From the NCBI GenBank assembly GCA_009746045.1, contig RPFO01000312.1, positions 3,964,595 to 4,028,594 on the forward strand: DNA of 64,000 bases, in the 5' to 3' direction. This DNA is from Mesostigma viride (taxonomy: Eukaryota; Streptophyta; Mesostigmatophyceae; Mesostigmatales; Mesostigmataceae). Under the pieces are notes generated by a model. The model was given only the letters and a program-made list of their open reading frames with translations. It made no database searches and was not told the origin of the DNA. Of this stretch, positions 47,319 through 58,493 are shown in pieces (positions within the stretch are counted from its first letter, which is position 1; each line of letters opens with the position of its first letter). The position numbers and the translations under genes are program-made.

Positions 47319-50300
47319 ATGGAGCTATCGCGTATTGGCCTTTGTGGCCTTGCCGTTATGGGCCAGGTATGGCCAGAAATTATGAATGCATGGTGTGTTT
47401 TTTATGTGTCTGCAAGCAATCGGCATCGTCATCTCAAGCAATTGTGGCTTTTCATTTGCAATGAAGCTTCTGAGTTACGATATAGCTTCTGGGCTGAACT
47501 CAGAAATCTGATATTACTTCTCGGGCTGCACGTTAGCTTTTCCCATCTGTATCTTGAAAGCTGGCTACCCCTAAGGGATTTTTTTGTGCGCGTGTGTGTC
47601 TACTGCACGAACTGCCTACACTCTTTACCACCTTACACAACGTAATGCTCACACGCCGTCGCGGCCATAACAGAATCTGGCTTTGAACATCGCATCGAAG
47701 GGTTTCCGCATCTCCGTCTACAATCGTACCGTTAGCAAAGTGGATGAGACGGTGGAGCGTGCCCAGAAGGAAGGCAACCTCCCGCTCGTGGGCTTCCATA
47801 CCGTGGAGTCGTTCGTTAAGTCCATCCAGAAGCCCCGCTGCATCATCATCCTCGTCAAGGCCGGCACGGCGGTGGATCAGACAATTGCCGGACTGAAGGA
47901 GTTCCTGGAACCCGGCGATTGCATCATCGACGGCGGCAACGAGTGGTACGAGAACACGGAGCGGCGCATGGCGGAGTGCGCTAAGGACAACATCCTGTAC
48001 ATGGGCATGGGCGTGTCCGGTGGTGAGGAAGGCGCGCGCCATGGGCCGTCCCTGATGCCAGGTGGCACCCAGGAGGCATACAAGCTGTTTGAGGACGTGG
48101 TCATCAAGGCAGCGGCGCAGGTTCGTGGGAGGGGACCGGGGGGGAGGGCATAGTAATACCAGCGTGCCCATCATGTAATGATCCTGGCGCCGGTCCTATA
48201 TGTGTGCGAGTCTGTGCGTGTGTTTCCTGGTTTCCAATCGGAATCTGCGGCCTCGCAAGGCAACCCTTATCCCAGGGGTTGGTTTCCGTACTTGTTGATT
48301 GCGTAAGCTCCCTACATGCGTGGCTGTGAGAATTATCAGTCTGGACTGTGGAGGAAAGCACAGGTGCTGGCACCCATGTGGTTGAAGGCTAAGGTAAGAA
48401 GAAAAAGGTTAAACGTTCAGAAGGTTGTGAACTTTCTTCATAAAAGGTTACAAACTGCGGCTGTGGGGTTCCCCCATGTGGGCTGCCTGTAGCAAGGTCA
48501 ATGCGCCCACACCCTTTCTCTCCTTCCTTCTCGTCAAGTAGGCATGCAGCGGAGGAGGCACCGTCCTGGACATGCAGCACATGAGAGGCCGTCCGTGGTC
48601 AGAACGGTACAGCTTGGGGCTGATCTCGCACAGCCCAGCTGTCAAAACAGGTATATGGACATAACCCCGCCTGCCAGCCATCCCTGCCCATTTGTCAGTC
48701 GAGATGGGTGGGGAATCAGCAGGAAAGTTGGGGGCAGTGACATCTGTTTTAGTTGGAGGGCGCGTGGGCCAAAACGTGAGATTTGTTTGTGCTGGTTGGG
48801 CAGATAGCCCTGACAGGATCCAGGGTAGGATTGTATCATTTTGGGGGTGAGCATTGTTCAGTATCTGTAGTCATCCGCTTGCATGCTTCCTGTATATGTC
48901 TATGCTTGCGGAAGATGCTCTATGTGTGGAGACCTCATGATTGCTTCGTACCCTTGCAGGGTCCACCCACCCATCCCCACGCATCCCCTACCGCGTTAGC
49001 CATGCCTGGTGAAGAGCGTGTCGTAGCTGGCAGGACAGTTGCCTTTGTGATGCACTTGCCTAATTCTTGTCGCATTCACGGCCATGCCGCGGGTATCCTT
49101 GTGGGCCTCTCCCTCCTCCCTTCCCCCCAATGGGCAACCCCCCCAGGTGGACAGCTCCCCCTGTGTGACGTACGTTGGCCCCGGCGGGTCGGGCAACTTT
49201 GTCAAGATGATCCACAACGGGATCGAGTACGGTGACATGCAGCTCATCGCCGAGGCGTAAGTGGGGGAGCACGGTTCTCACTGTGTTGCTGCTGAGGCGT
49301 AAGGGGGGGGGGTCGACGAGGCGTAAGTGGGGGGGGTCCACGAGGCGTAAGTGGGGGGGGTCCACGAGGCGTAAGTGGGGGGGGTCCACGAGGCGTAAGT
49401 GGGGGAGCACTGATGTATTATAATAGATTGCTGACGTGTTAGTGGGGGGGATGGGGGCTTCCTCCACCGAGGCGTAATGGGGAGACAATGGTGTTCATTA
49501 GATTATGACAAAGCTGTCCGTGGGGGTGTGGTCACCGAGGCGTCAGTGGGGGCCAAGAGGGGCATGGATTTGATTGTGGGGGCACGCGGATTCGATTGAT
49601 ATACCTGCTGAGGCGTAAGTGGGAGGCTTCATTTGGGGGCTGCAAGTGGGGGCTTACATGGATCTGATTGCCAAGACGTACATGGGTGGGAACGGGGGAG
49701 GGTGGGGGCAAATCTTCTTCTGGTGGCGTCACTTTGGAATGGGGACATTGACCCACAACTAGTGAATGGGTGGCTGAGCGCCTCTTCTTCTGTACATATG
49801 TGGTGCTGCTGTTTAGATGGGCAATGTGAAGCACTCTTTTGGTGGGGGAAACACTCTTTTCGTGGAAGCATGGAGGGGGGGGGGGGGGGGGGGGGGTCGG
49901 CACCTCGTGGCGATGCGTGTTGGATTTCTTGGCTTCCAAGGTGGCCTCCTGTGTGCTTAAGTTAATGCTGAGATGAGGCATGGATGGGACGCCTAGACCA
50001 TGATGTGGCACACATTTGCGCTGACCAAGCTTGCTCCCTTGCTTTGAATGCCATGCCTTGGACGGTGGCCGATGTGCTGCATGAGCATTTGCCCACAAAA
50101 CATGGCACTTGCCAACAAACCTGGCCTTGCTGCCGAACCTGCCGCATGGCACTGAACCTGCCACTTGCTGCCAAATATGCCACCTGGCCACGTTGGGCGT
50201 CCCACTCTTCCCCCCTCAGCTACGACATCCTCAAGAACGTGGCGGGGCTGACCAACGATGAGCTGGCGGCCACCTTCCGCGAGTGGTGCGTTTGCCAGCA

Positions 50301-53300
50301 ATCAAACAAGCACTCCTGTTGATGGGCCGTGTGGGGAGGGGGGGGACGCGCGCGTGCGTGTTAATGTGCCTTCTGTGGGTGTGGGTGTGGGTGTGGGTGT
50401 GGGTGTGGGTGTGGGTGTGGGTGTGGGTGTGGGTGTGGGTGTGGGTGTGGGTGTGGGTGTGGGTGTGGGTGTGGGTGTGGGTGTGGGTGTGGGTGTGGGT
50501 GTGGGTGTGGGTGTGGGTGTGGGTGTGGGTGTGGGTGTGGGTGTGGGTGTGGGTGTGGGTGTGGGTGTGGGTGTGGGTGTGGGTGTGGGTGTGGGTGTGT
50601 GCGGTCACTATATCACAGTTCAGTAGTGTGTATATCATCGTGTAAAATGGTGTCTCTCCTTCCCAGACATCACCACCTTGCGCCCTGGCTTCACCGGTGT
50701 GCGCCCTGAAATTAGTATTTTGCCTCACTTCACTCCACGTCCACCTGAACGGTCCCCGCAGCCCGTAGCGTGCGCCACCATCGCCCCACCATTGTAATGC
50801 CCACCCTGTCATCCCCGCACCCATACGTATGCCCTAATCGCGCCACACTCCAAGCATGGGCCGCCATCCTGTCAACGCGTACACAAGCATCGTCCCTTGA
50901 CACAACTATCATGTGCCCCCCATGATGCATGAACACCCCTAGTATACACCACCATGCCCTCACACCTGTGGGTGCGCCTTCCCTCTCCCCACGCTTAACA
51001 CGCCTTGTTTCACGCGCTTGCTTTCCCGCGACAGGAACAAGGGCGAGCTGGACAGCTTTTTGATCGAGATCACTGCGCGCATCTTCGCCAAGGAGGACGA
51101 CCAGGGCGCGGGCGGGGCCCTGGTGGACAAGATCGTGGACAAGACAGGCAGCAAGGGCACCGGCAAGTGGACTGTGCAGCAGGCGGCGGACCTGGGCGTG
51201 GCCGCGCCCACAATTACCGCGTCGCTGGATGCGCGCTACATGTCCTCGCTCAAGGAGGAGAGGCAGGCCGCCGAGAAGGTGAGATGGGGGAGGCAGGCGG
51301 CTGAGAAGGTGAGGGGAGGGGGGAAGGGTTGCTGAGATGTGAGGGGGGGAGGGCAGGTGGCCGAGCAGTTGAGGAGGTGCGTGAAGCTGACTATGCTTTC
51401 TCGCTCTGGCCTGTGCTTGTAGGGCACATGCTTCAGCGCATGGCTCTCCCCTCTCTTCAGTCAGCCAGCCGCACCCAGACACTACCCTGTTGCAACCTGG
51501 ATGATTGGCCTGCTGTATTTCGTTGGCGTTCTTGACAAGTCCCTGTTTCCTGTGCATCGTCCGATCATGACACCTTGCGCACTCCCCTGCTGTGCTTCTT
51601 CCCCATGGCCCATCATGCTCCGCGGCGCCGCTATCATGTCGCATGACCATGCTCGATGCATAGACCATGCTCAACATCTTGTGCATGATGCTCAATGTAT
51701 GTATGATTGCATTCTCTGTGGACCGTGCGCAGGTGTTCGACCTGCCGCTGTCGGCGCCCGTTGCGGACAAGGCGGCGCTGATTGCGGATGTTCGTTCGGC
51801 GCTGTATGCGAGCAAGATCTGCAGCTACGCACAGGTGGGCACGCGTGGCTGGCTGTTTCCTTAATCATGTACAGGTGGGCGGGCACGTGTGGTTGGCATG
51901 CACGTGCTATGCTCATGTGATCACGTGCACACCTCCGCAGTGATCACCTGAGCACTTGCGCAGGTGAGCATGCGCGGCAGGCGGTTTTCTTCGTTTCTCC
52001 TCACATAGAACGGGCCATGTATGCCAGCGCACGCATCACGCGTTTTGGCACATGTGCACGCTGTGATCACACATGCAGGTGGCCGTCTCATCTGTACAAA
52101 CAGGGTTGCATTGCATGCGCGCCCATACTGCCTGCGCGGGCTTATGCGTCGGGATCTTATTTTGTGTTGGGTCGGGCTGCTTTCTAGTGTTGCAAGAAAG
52201 GGCACGCGACTGACCACGCGAGTGCTTTTGCGGGCCAGTACGTGTGGAGTGGGGCCAGGCCACGTGTGCACGTAACACTTAAGTTTCACGATTGGTGGAT
52301 GCATATGGATTTGGTGATGGGTCGAGTGCGTAAATGCATGGTGTGGCATGACATTAAACACGGCATGTATGTACAGGCCCTACTTATGAGCCTAGTTGCA
52401 TGCCCAGCATATTCCTTATCTGTTGTTACCCTGCCTGCCTTGATGACCCAGGGCATGAAGACTTTCACGTGCGGTGGCGCACCCTTCTTGCGCACACTCC
52501 TGCCCGCTTGTGTCTTATTGTCCTGTGTGGCTCAGGGCATGGAGCAGGAGATCTAATTGAATGAGTTTCAGGAGAGCATGATCCTAGCATCCTAGCATCC
52601 TAGCATCCTAGCCTCCTAGCATCCTAGCATCCTAGCATCCTAACACCCAAGCACACTAGCATCCAAGCATCCTAGCATCCTAGCACCCAAGCACCCTAGC
52701 ACCCTAGCACCCTAGCACCCTAGCACCCTAGCACCCTAGCACCCTAGCACCCTAGCACCCTAGCACCCTAGCACCCTAGCACCCTAGCACCCTAGCATCC
52801 TAGCACCCTAGCACCCTAGCACCCTAGCACCCTAGCACCCTAGCACCCTAGCACCCTAACACCCTAGCACCCTTTGGTCCTTTGTGGCTCAGGGCATGAA
52901 CATCATCCTGTTATCCCAAATCCTATCATCCTATCTACCTCATGCTGCGCAGGGCATGAACATCATCCTGTTATCCCAAATCCTATCATCCTATCTACCT
53001 CATGCTGCGCAGGGCATGAACATCATCCTGTTATCCCAAATCCTATCATCCTATCTTCCTCATGCTGTGCAGGGCATGAACATCATCCGCGCGAAGAGCA
53101 TGGAGAAGGGCTGGAACCTGGACCTCGGCGCGATGGCGCGCATCTGGAAGGGAGGCTGCATCATCCGCGCCGTTTTCCTCGACCGCATCAAGCAGGCCTT
53201 TGACCGCGACCCGAACCTGCCCAGCCTGCTCATGGACCCGGCATTTGCCAAGGTAAAGGGGGGAGGGGGGGCCCATGTCAAAGGTGGACGGGATGAGCCA

Positions 53301-54272
53301 GCGTGCTCATGAATCCGGCGTTTGCTAAGGTAGGGGATTGAATCAGAGTTTCCAAATGTAGGTGGCGGCACCAGGACTTGCAGTGGTAGTGGGGAAAACA
53401 GTGTTTGCAAAGGTAGGGGTGTGAGTTCATTCGTTTGGGAAGGTACGAGGGGGCTATACGAAGAAACCATTTTGTAAAAATTCTTTTGGTAGGCCAAGGG
53501 TCGTTATGTGAAGGCCGGGGTCGTGCAGGTAAGGGGCAGCGTTTGCACAGATGAGTGCATACACATGCATGTATACGCATGGGTGTGTGCATGGGTATCA
53601 TGTCTGTGTTGGAAGCATGGGTGTGGGCATGGGTATCGAGTCTGTGTTGGCAGCATGGGTGTGGGAATGGGTATCGTGTCTGTGTTGGAAGCATGGGCGC
53701 TGAGTCATTCCGTATGCGACGTCTACGTTGTGCAGGGCACCAGCACCAGTGCTAGATCCAGCAATGCATTATGGACAGCTTAGGTCACAACGCAGCAGTC
53801 GCATCTCTGGGCAGATGCCGTATCCTGCATCTGAACAGTCTTTTCACTCGGCATCTTGGATGCACTCCGTATGAGAGTGCTGATGGGTAGAGTAACAGCT
53901 GTCTCGACCCCCCCCCGTCCCCCTGGCACTCTTGTTTCCACGCTCAAGCCAGGCCAGGTTGCCACTGGGGCTAAATTTGTTGATGATACGGCGTCTGCTT
54001 CTGTCCCCCATGGACATGCCACATTGCCCCTGTACGACATGTCCTTGGTTGCGCAGGAGCTGACGGAGCGTCAGGCCGCGTGGCGCCGCGTGGTCAACCT
54101 GGCCGTCAACAACGGTATTGGTGTCCCCGGCATGTCCACCTCCCTATCCTATTTCGACACCTACCGCAGGGGCCGCCTGCCGGCCAACCTGATCCAGGCG
54201 CAGCGCGACCTGTTTGGTGCCCACACGTACGAGCGCACAGACAAGGAGGGCTGGTTCCACACGCAGTGGTAA
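47319..54272 (+). CDS. 6-phosphogluconate dehydrogenase, decarboxylating
   Basis: Exons 47319-47366, 47674-48120, 49147-49256, 50220-50285, 51035-51278, 51733-51834, 53073-53252, 54057-54272 give 1413 nt, 470 aa plus stop, a normal length. The enzyme oxidises 6-phosphogluconate with NADP+ to ribulose 5-phosphate and CO2 in the pentose phosphate pathway, as a dimer. Visible landmarks: N-terminal Rossmann loop GLAVMGQN (residues 10-17), NRT (33-35), [34 protein letters not shown] substrate loop, the catalytic block [15 protein letters not shown] with Lys185, His188, Asn189 and Glu192, [17 protein letters not shown], and C-terminal [10 protein letters not shown]. No transit peptide precedes the Rossmann loop, so a cytosolic form is likely unless an upstream exon exists. 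The exon 2 donor is a weak GTTCGT. Exons 3, 5, 6 and 7 are bordered by duplicated splice junctions. The candidate poly(A) signal is TGTAA at 54485. Confidence 0.96.
49290..49622 (+). repeat. Eight decoy copies of the exon 3 donor of 6PGD
   Basis: Exon 3 ends GCCGAGGC|GTAAGTGGGGG at 49256. Copies of GAGGC|GTAAG-type sequence end at 49298, 49322, 49346, 49370, 49394 (four of them exactly 24 bp apart, with GGTCCACGAGGC|GTAAGTG), 49473 (GTAATG), 49541 (GTCAGT) and 49614 (GTAAGT). Seven of the eight look like usable donors. All but the first add DNA that would break the known protein. Confidence 0.85.
50366..50606 (+). repeat. GGGTGT hexamer array, about 40 copies, 6PGD intron 4
   Basis: Uninterrupted GTGGGT units on the sense strand. 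It is G-rich enough for quadruplexes and is telomere-like only in a loose sense. No coding role. Confidence 0.97.
51279..51365 (+). repeat. Decoy copy of the exon 5 donor of 6PGD
   Basis: Exon 5 ends AGGCAGGCCGCCGAGAAG|GTGAGA at 51278. AGGCAGGCGGCTGAGAAG|GTGAGG follows 30 bp later at 51308, and a weaker GCAGGTGGCCGAGCAG near 51369. A 30-bp shift keeps the reading frame, so use of the second donor would insert ten residues. Confidence 0.8.
52565..52872 (+). repeat. ACCCTAGC 8-bp minisatellite with ATCCTAGC variants, 6PGD intron 6
   Basis: About 35 units; the 5' part reads CATCCTAG, the rest CACCCTAG. The complement TGCTAGGG differs at two positions from the TTTTAGGG telomere unit of some green algae, but I see no TTTTAGGG itself. 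It leads directly into the duplicated exon 7 acceptors. Confidence 0.92.
52887..53072 (+). repeat. Three exact 60-bp copies of the exon 7 acceptor of 6PGD
   Basis: CAG|GGCATGAACATCATCC begins at 52893, 52953, 53013 and, as the true exon, 53073. The copies are nearly identical. Sixty is a multiple of three and the copies hold no stop in frame, so each upstream acceptor would add 20 residues ([20 protein letters not shown]). Two diverged relatives start at 52452 and 52536 (CAG|GGCATGAAG, CAG|GGCATGGAG). Confidence 0.9.
53253..53450 (+). repeat. Decoy copies of the exon 7 donor of 6PGD
   Basis: Exon 7 ends ATGGACCCGGCATTTGCCAAG|GTAAAG (true end 53252). ATGAATCCGGCGTTTGCTAAG|GTAGGG, with CTGCTC-like bases before it, ends at 53329. 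GTGTTTGCAAAG|GTAGGG ends at 53412 and TTTGGGAAG|GTACGA near 53442. The spacing is about 77-83 bp. Confidence 0.75.
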
Positions 54273-54484
54273 CCGGGTGCTCAAGATTATTGCTAGAGAG
54301 AACGTGAGCGGCCATCTGTGTGCATAGGTCACATATAGGCCGCATAACGTGATGGTTTAGGGATGGTGGGAGTATGGAAACCTGACAAGCTCTCTATGGG
54401 CCACATAGACGATTAGAGGTTTGGGGGGATGCGTTTATTTATCCTGGCTGGACCATCATGTTGTGTTGCTTTATACAACAACTG

Positions 54485-54489
54485 TGTAA
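54485..54489 (+). terminator. Candidate poly(A) signal TGTAA for 6PGD
   Basis: It lies 213 nt after the stop. TGTAA is the usual polyadenylation signal in chlorophyte nuclear genes. Positional evidence only. Confidence 0.45.
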
Positions 54490-54775
54490 GCTAACGTCAA
54501 GGATATGAGGATGATCAATTTGTCTATATTACTAAGTCGTCTATCATTTCTATGTGCTCTTATTACTAAGTCGTCTATTACTTTTCACCGACTAGACCGA
54601 ATTCGATTTCAATTTCAATTCGGACGTCTAAGGGTCCGACTTAGATTTTCACCGATGTGTCCAAAAAGGATCACTTATACACTCGACATCTCCGCCAAAC
54701 CTCATCGACTGAGTTTCGAAACAACCCACGAACGCCGTAGATGCAGATCCAACGGAGCAAACAACGTCACGACCG

Positions 54776-55168
54776 ATGAATTCTGAGAAGCTTGCGCGTG
54801 CGTTAATTGAGAGAGAAATCCTTGGTCGCATGGGCCTTACTGGTGAGATTGAGCTGGTCGCCCACCGCCTTCCCCGCGCGCGGGGTAAGGCAGGGGCGCC
54901 CCCGCTCCTTCTAACCTTTAAGAACCTGGCGGACAAGATTTCTTTTCTCCGACGCCGCAAGCGGCTCGAGAAGACTCTCTTCACCCTTGACGACGACTTG
55001 ACCCTGGCGCAGCAACAACGGCGACGGGAGCTATGGCCGACCTACCTCCAGCTCCGGCAGACCAAGGCGGGGCAGCCGGTGTACTGGAAGGGGGCGGCCA
55101 TCTACGTCGGCCACAAACCCTGGCATGCGACCCCCTCGGCCCCAACGACTCCAGACGCCCCAGCTTAG
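54776..55168 (+). mobile_element. LINE ORF1-like RNA-binding protein fragment, open 130-codon copy
   Basis: ATG to stop with no disablement. The basic segment FKNLADKISFLRRRKRLEK, then LDDDLTLAQQQRRRELWP and GQPVYWKGAAIYVG, follows the order seen in the C-terminal half of non-LTR retrotransposon ORF1 proteins: a basic helix, a DEDLT-like motif, then a short strand. No reverse transcriptase is adjacent, so this is either a fragment or a domesticated piece. The assignment is by motif only. Confidence 0.5.
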
Positions 55169-55736
55169 GGGAATACCAAAGAGACAACCAGCGCAGGCCA
55201 GAAATCGGGAGAATCCGGACCATGGTAGCTCGAGCCTGCCGTTATCTTTTCCGCGTTTTCGAGTCGTTCAGGATGATGAAGATGAATGGTGATGGAAATG
55301 TGTATCCTTGTGCATTGAAATTATGGCTGGCTTACGTGTGGAGCGACTAGATGACCTAGACGGTGGGGCCGGAAACAGCATGCTTGATCAGGGCGTGTGT
55401 TTCTAGCCTAACTGGCCGGGAGTGTCTAGTGGTGAGCACCATTGCTGCGATCGCTCTCCCACCATTTACGAGGAAATACCCGCAAATGGAAAACCACTGA
55501 AAAGGTCTAGCTAGTCAGTCATCACGTTAGCCATGCCATGATTCCAAACGTCCAAGAACTGCACACGGTGCAAAGGCAAAAAGCCGGAGGACAGCACTTT
55601 CAAATGTGCGGCGGGAACCAAAAGCCCATACAGCAGCAGTAGTGTAGAATAGATAGACCGTGGCCATGTACATGTGAAGCCTCCTACAGGCTCTATACCA
55701 GCTGATTCACGAGTATTATTTAGCCATGTACGTGCG

Positions 55737-56020
55737 ACACGTGTGTAGTACTCCTACACACAGATCTCGAGTGATTTATCTAGTACCAAATCCGAAAGGC
55801 TTGCATCACTCCCCGGACAGGAGAACTTTTGCGGATGACTGTAGGTGTAAGTTGGCGATGCCATGGTATCCGGAGACGTCCGTCCTATAGTCAGCAAAAT
55901 TGGTGCGAGAGGTCCCCAGTTCGATTCCGGTCGGATTCATTTGCAGATCGCGTTTTCCGCGTTTTCCGCGGCCTGGCACTGAACGCAAAGGTTTTCACCT
56001 TTGCGGAGTGTCTGATCAGA
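55737..56020 (+). mobile_element. tRNA-like SINE insertion with 11-bp target duplication
   Basis: ATGTACGTGCG at 55726-55736 is repeated at 56021-56031, and copy A has no insert there. Inside, AGTTCGATTCCGG (about 55918) is a near-perfect tRNA B box. TCCGTCC and GGTCGGA around it could pair like an acceptor stem at six of seven positions. It ends in an imperfect palindrome (CGCAAAGGTTTTCACCTTTGCG). Confidence 0.65.
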
Positions 56021-56326
56021 ATGTACGTGCGCCTACTATGATACATGCCACAATCCAGATGATGCCTAGCTTTATTTAGTTATGCTGTGCCCATGCAGAG
56101 AGCCGCTCTCTGCTGAGATGCCATGCCCTAGCTAGCTCTTGTATAGCCATGATGATCTTCCCCCACATGACATACTCCCCCTTAGCTGGGCATAGTGTGA
56201 ACATCATGAGGGTGCAGGTGCCCTGGTGCACGTACCTAGAGCAAGTGTCGTTTACATTCGGGCCACCCTTGCAGGAAGTAGCTTAGAATGTATCATAGGC
56301 CATATGCCCCTTCTCAAGGGCTATGT

Positions 56327-56490
56327 CCGTTTAGCTAGCGCGCCCGAATGCAGCTGTGGCATGCACCTTAGGCATGAAGGAGACTGGGGGTCTCTGCCCT
56401 TTCTCCTGTTGTGCACACACAGGGATTAAAAGCACTTCGGTGCCTCCGTGACTCCCCAACGGGAGCACGAGTTTAATTAATTAATTAATT
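56327..56490 (+). mobile_element. 164-bp retroposon with TTAA-rich tail and 11-bp target duplication
   Basis: AAGGGCTATGT at 56316-56326 is repeated at 56491-56501. The insert contains CAGCTGTGGCATGC, CTCTGCCCTTTCTCCTG, GGGATTAAAAGCAC and a TTAATTAATTAATTAATT tail. A second copy occurs at 58494-58640. Confidence 0.75.
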
Positions 56491-57044
56491 AAGGGCTATG
56501 TGCTACATATACTCCCAACGGAGTTATGTTCCTAATTTTAATTAATATTGCTCGACCAAAGAATCATGTGATATATTGACCAAGATGTGAGGAATAACTT
56601 ACACCCAAGGGTCCCTTTAATCCATCTGCGCATTTTCTACCCTGCCACATTATCCCCGACCACCATTGTTGGGCGCCCAAATGTTAAAAAAAGCTGCACG
56701 CGACTATATAGTGCGCTATATAGTGCGAGATCTCACGCGATCAAATGCTTCACTAGCTTCCGCGCACAACGGGCACAGCGCTGCTCCATGTGAACCCTTT
56801 TTCCAGGTAACGTGAGATGTAAATTCCGCTTTTCAGACCGGGGATTCCGTAAGTAAGTAAGTAAGTAAGTACTTGTGTGTCATGCGCAAAGGCATGCCAC
56901 GGAGTACTATGCTAATCTCATTAGAAAAATCATTACACAAAAGTTTAAACAAATTAATATCGTCTGCATCGGGGATTCCGTCCAACAGGGCGCGCATGGA
57001 GCTGCCAGCTAGGTGCGACACTAGCTGCAGGGAGCCTACCGCCT

Positions 57045-57312
57045 GCATGCCCCATCGACGGGACAAGGCTGGGCGCCCTCCAGTGGTCCTTACCTTCAGC
57101 GACATCGCATGCAGCCCGAGTTCGGTTCCTCTCTCGCCGCAACTAGAAGCTGGTAATCACCCCCTGGTCGCTTGATGACGACCTGACGCCAGCCCAGCAG
57201 CAGCAACGCCGGGACGTACCAGTGGCCCGACTACATCTGCCACAAGACCGACCCCGAGAAGCCCCAAGTGTACTGGTGGGGCGGGGACCTTAATGTCAAC
57301 AAGAAACTGTGA
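57045..57312 (+). pseudogene. LINE ORF1-like fossil, copy 2, broken
   Basis: Frames recognisable in pieces: RDKAGRPPVVLTF, then after a frameshift DDDLTPAQQQQRRD, then WPDYICHKTDPEKPQVYW and a terminal NKKL before a stop. At least one stop and two frameshifts relative to the copy at 54776. Confidence 0.6.
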
Positions 57313-57929
57313 AAGCCCCCCCAGGCTCGATCCCCCGGCCAGAGCACTCAAGCTAGTACGTTGTCTAGATGGGGGCAACCGACAATAATGGGATAGCTTA
57401 GGCATGCATTACCCCCCCGCTTAGGGCTATGTGTTACATAAGCTCCCAACGGAGTTGTGTACTTTAATAGGCATTACATCACTTGACATGATACTAGCGC
57501 AAGTGCTGCGTTTTAGTACCTTATAAATTAGCTCTGGCACCTTGTGGCGCCGTCAGCTTGCGCCTTAGCCGACGTCAGCTTGCGCCTTAGCCGACGTCTT
57601 GAGCCCACTTCACCTTTGTAGCATAAGCTATGTGTCAGCCGGCTACTTATGGTATTGCATGGTTGTATTGCACCCATGCACAGTGTGGCACCCCGGCACC
57701 ATGCTGTGAAGAGAGCGCTCTGTGGCCGGCCTGGCCTGCCCACTTTGCGCGGCAGTGAGCCTATAGGGTGCCCTCCCTCCTTCTCGTTGTGTATATCTAT
57801 AGGGTCAAGAAGGTTCCTTTATTGGCACCCACACACGTGACGCAGTCATGCACGTGCATGCTTGGATCAATTAATTAATCAACTCCGTCCAAGGCACAAC
57901 CAGTCTAGAAGCGTCCACCGCCTTAATTC

Positions 57930-58203
57930 CCCACTCACGGGACAAGGCGGCTCCCCCACCAGTCCTGCTCAGTCACCTTCCCCGCCCCTGAGGACAAGCA
58001 GCGGTTCGTTTCTCGTCGCAAGAGGCTGCACGACCTCACCTGGACGCTGGACGATGACCTGACCCCGCTCACTGGCAACAGCAGCAGCGACGCGACCTGT
58101 GGCCGGAAGTACCTCGATCCGCCACAAGCAGGACCCCCAGAAGCCCAAGGGGTACTGGCCGGAGGGCCGGGGCGCGGGGACCTGATGATCAACCACAAAA
58201 TGT
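57930..58203 (+). pseudogene. LINE ORF1-like fossil, copy 3, broken
   Basis: SRDKAAPPPVLLSHL, then RFVSRRKRLHDLTWTLDDDLTP, then frameshifted sequence matching the GYW and NHK part of copy 2. It is closer to copy 2 than to the open copy in its C-terminal part. Not translatable as one protein. Confidence 0.6.
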
Positions 58204-58493
58204 GGACGCCCCCTGCGGGCTAGCATAGCCCTAGCTTGAATCATTGGTAGTCACTGCCGCCATGGCAGCCATGCCTATAATGCATGTTTGCCTAGCTAGC
58301 TGTGCCACCATACCTAGTCACGTGCACCGCTAACACACACAGTACCGGTCGACAACCAGCCCTAGCCTTAGCTTAGCCCTTGTACAGCAATGCTACGTCC
58401 TGGCTATGATCAGATTACTTGCCCACGCTCCTGGTTATGATATGCTCACATCCGGGTCTTATTGCACCCACAGAACTTGCCGGATCGTCTATC

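Larger units (their letters stand above)
55676..56545 (+). mobile_element. Dispersed repeat, copy B, interrupted by two retroposon insertions
   Basis: Blocks 55680-55736, 56032-56326 and 56491-56545 match copy A at 28513-28910 in order and orientation. The breaks coincide with insertions at 55737-56020 and 56327-56490, each flanked by an 11-bp direct repeat. A short further piece of the same family (GGGCTATGTGTTACATAAGC and CTCCCAACGGAGT) is at 57423-57460. Confidence 0.75.

Noticed and set aside
47533-48174. 213-codon minus-strand ORF opposite 6PGD exon 2
   Set aside because: Shadow of the strongly conserved 6PGD exon.
50366-50606. Interstitial telomere repeat
   Set aside because: GGGTGT does not match known green-plant telomere units and lies inside an intron.
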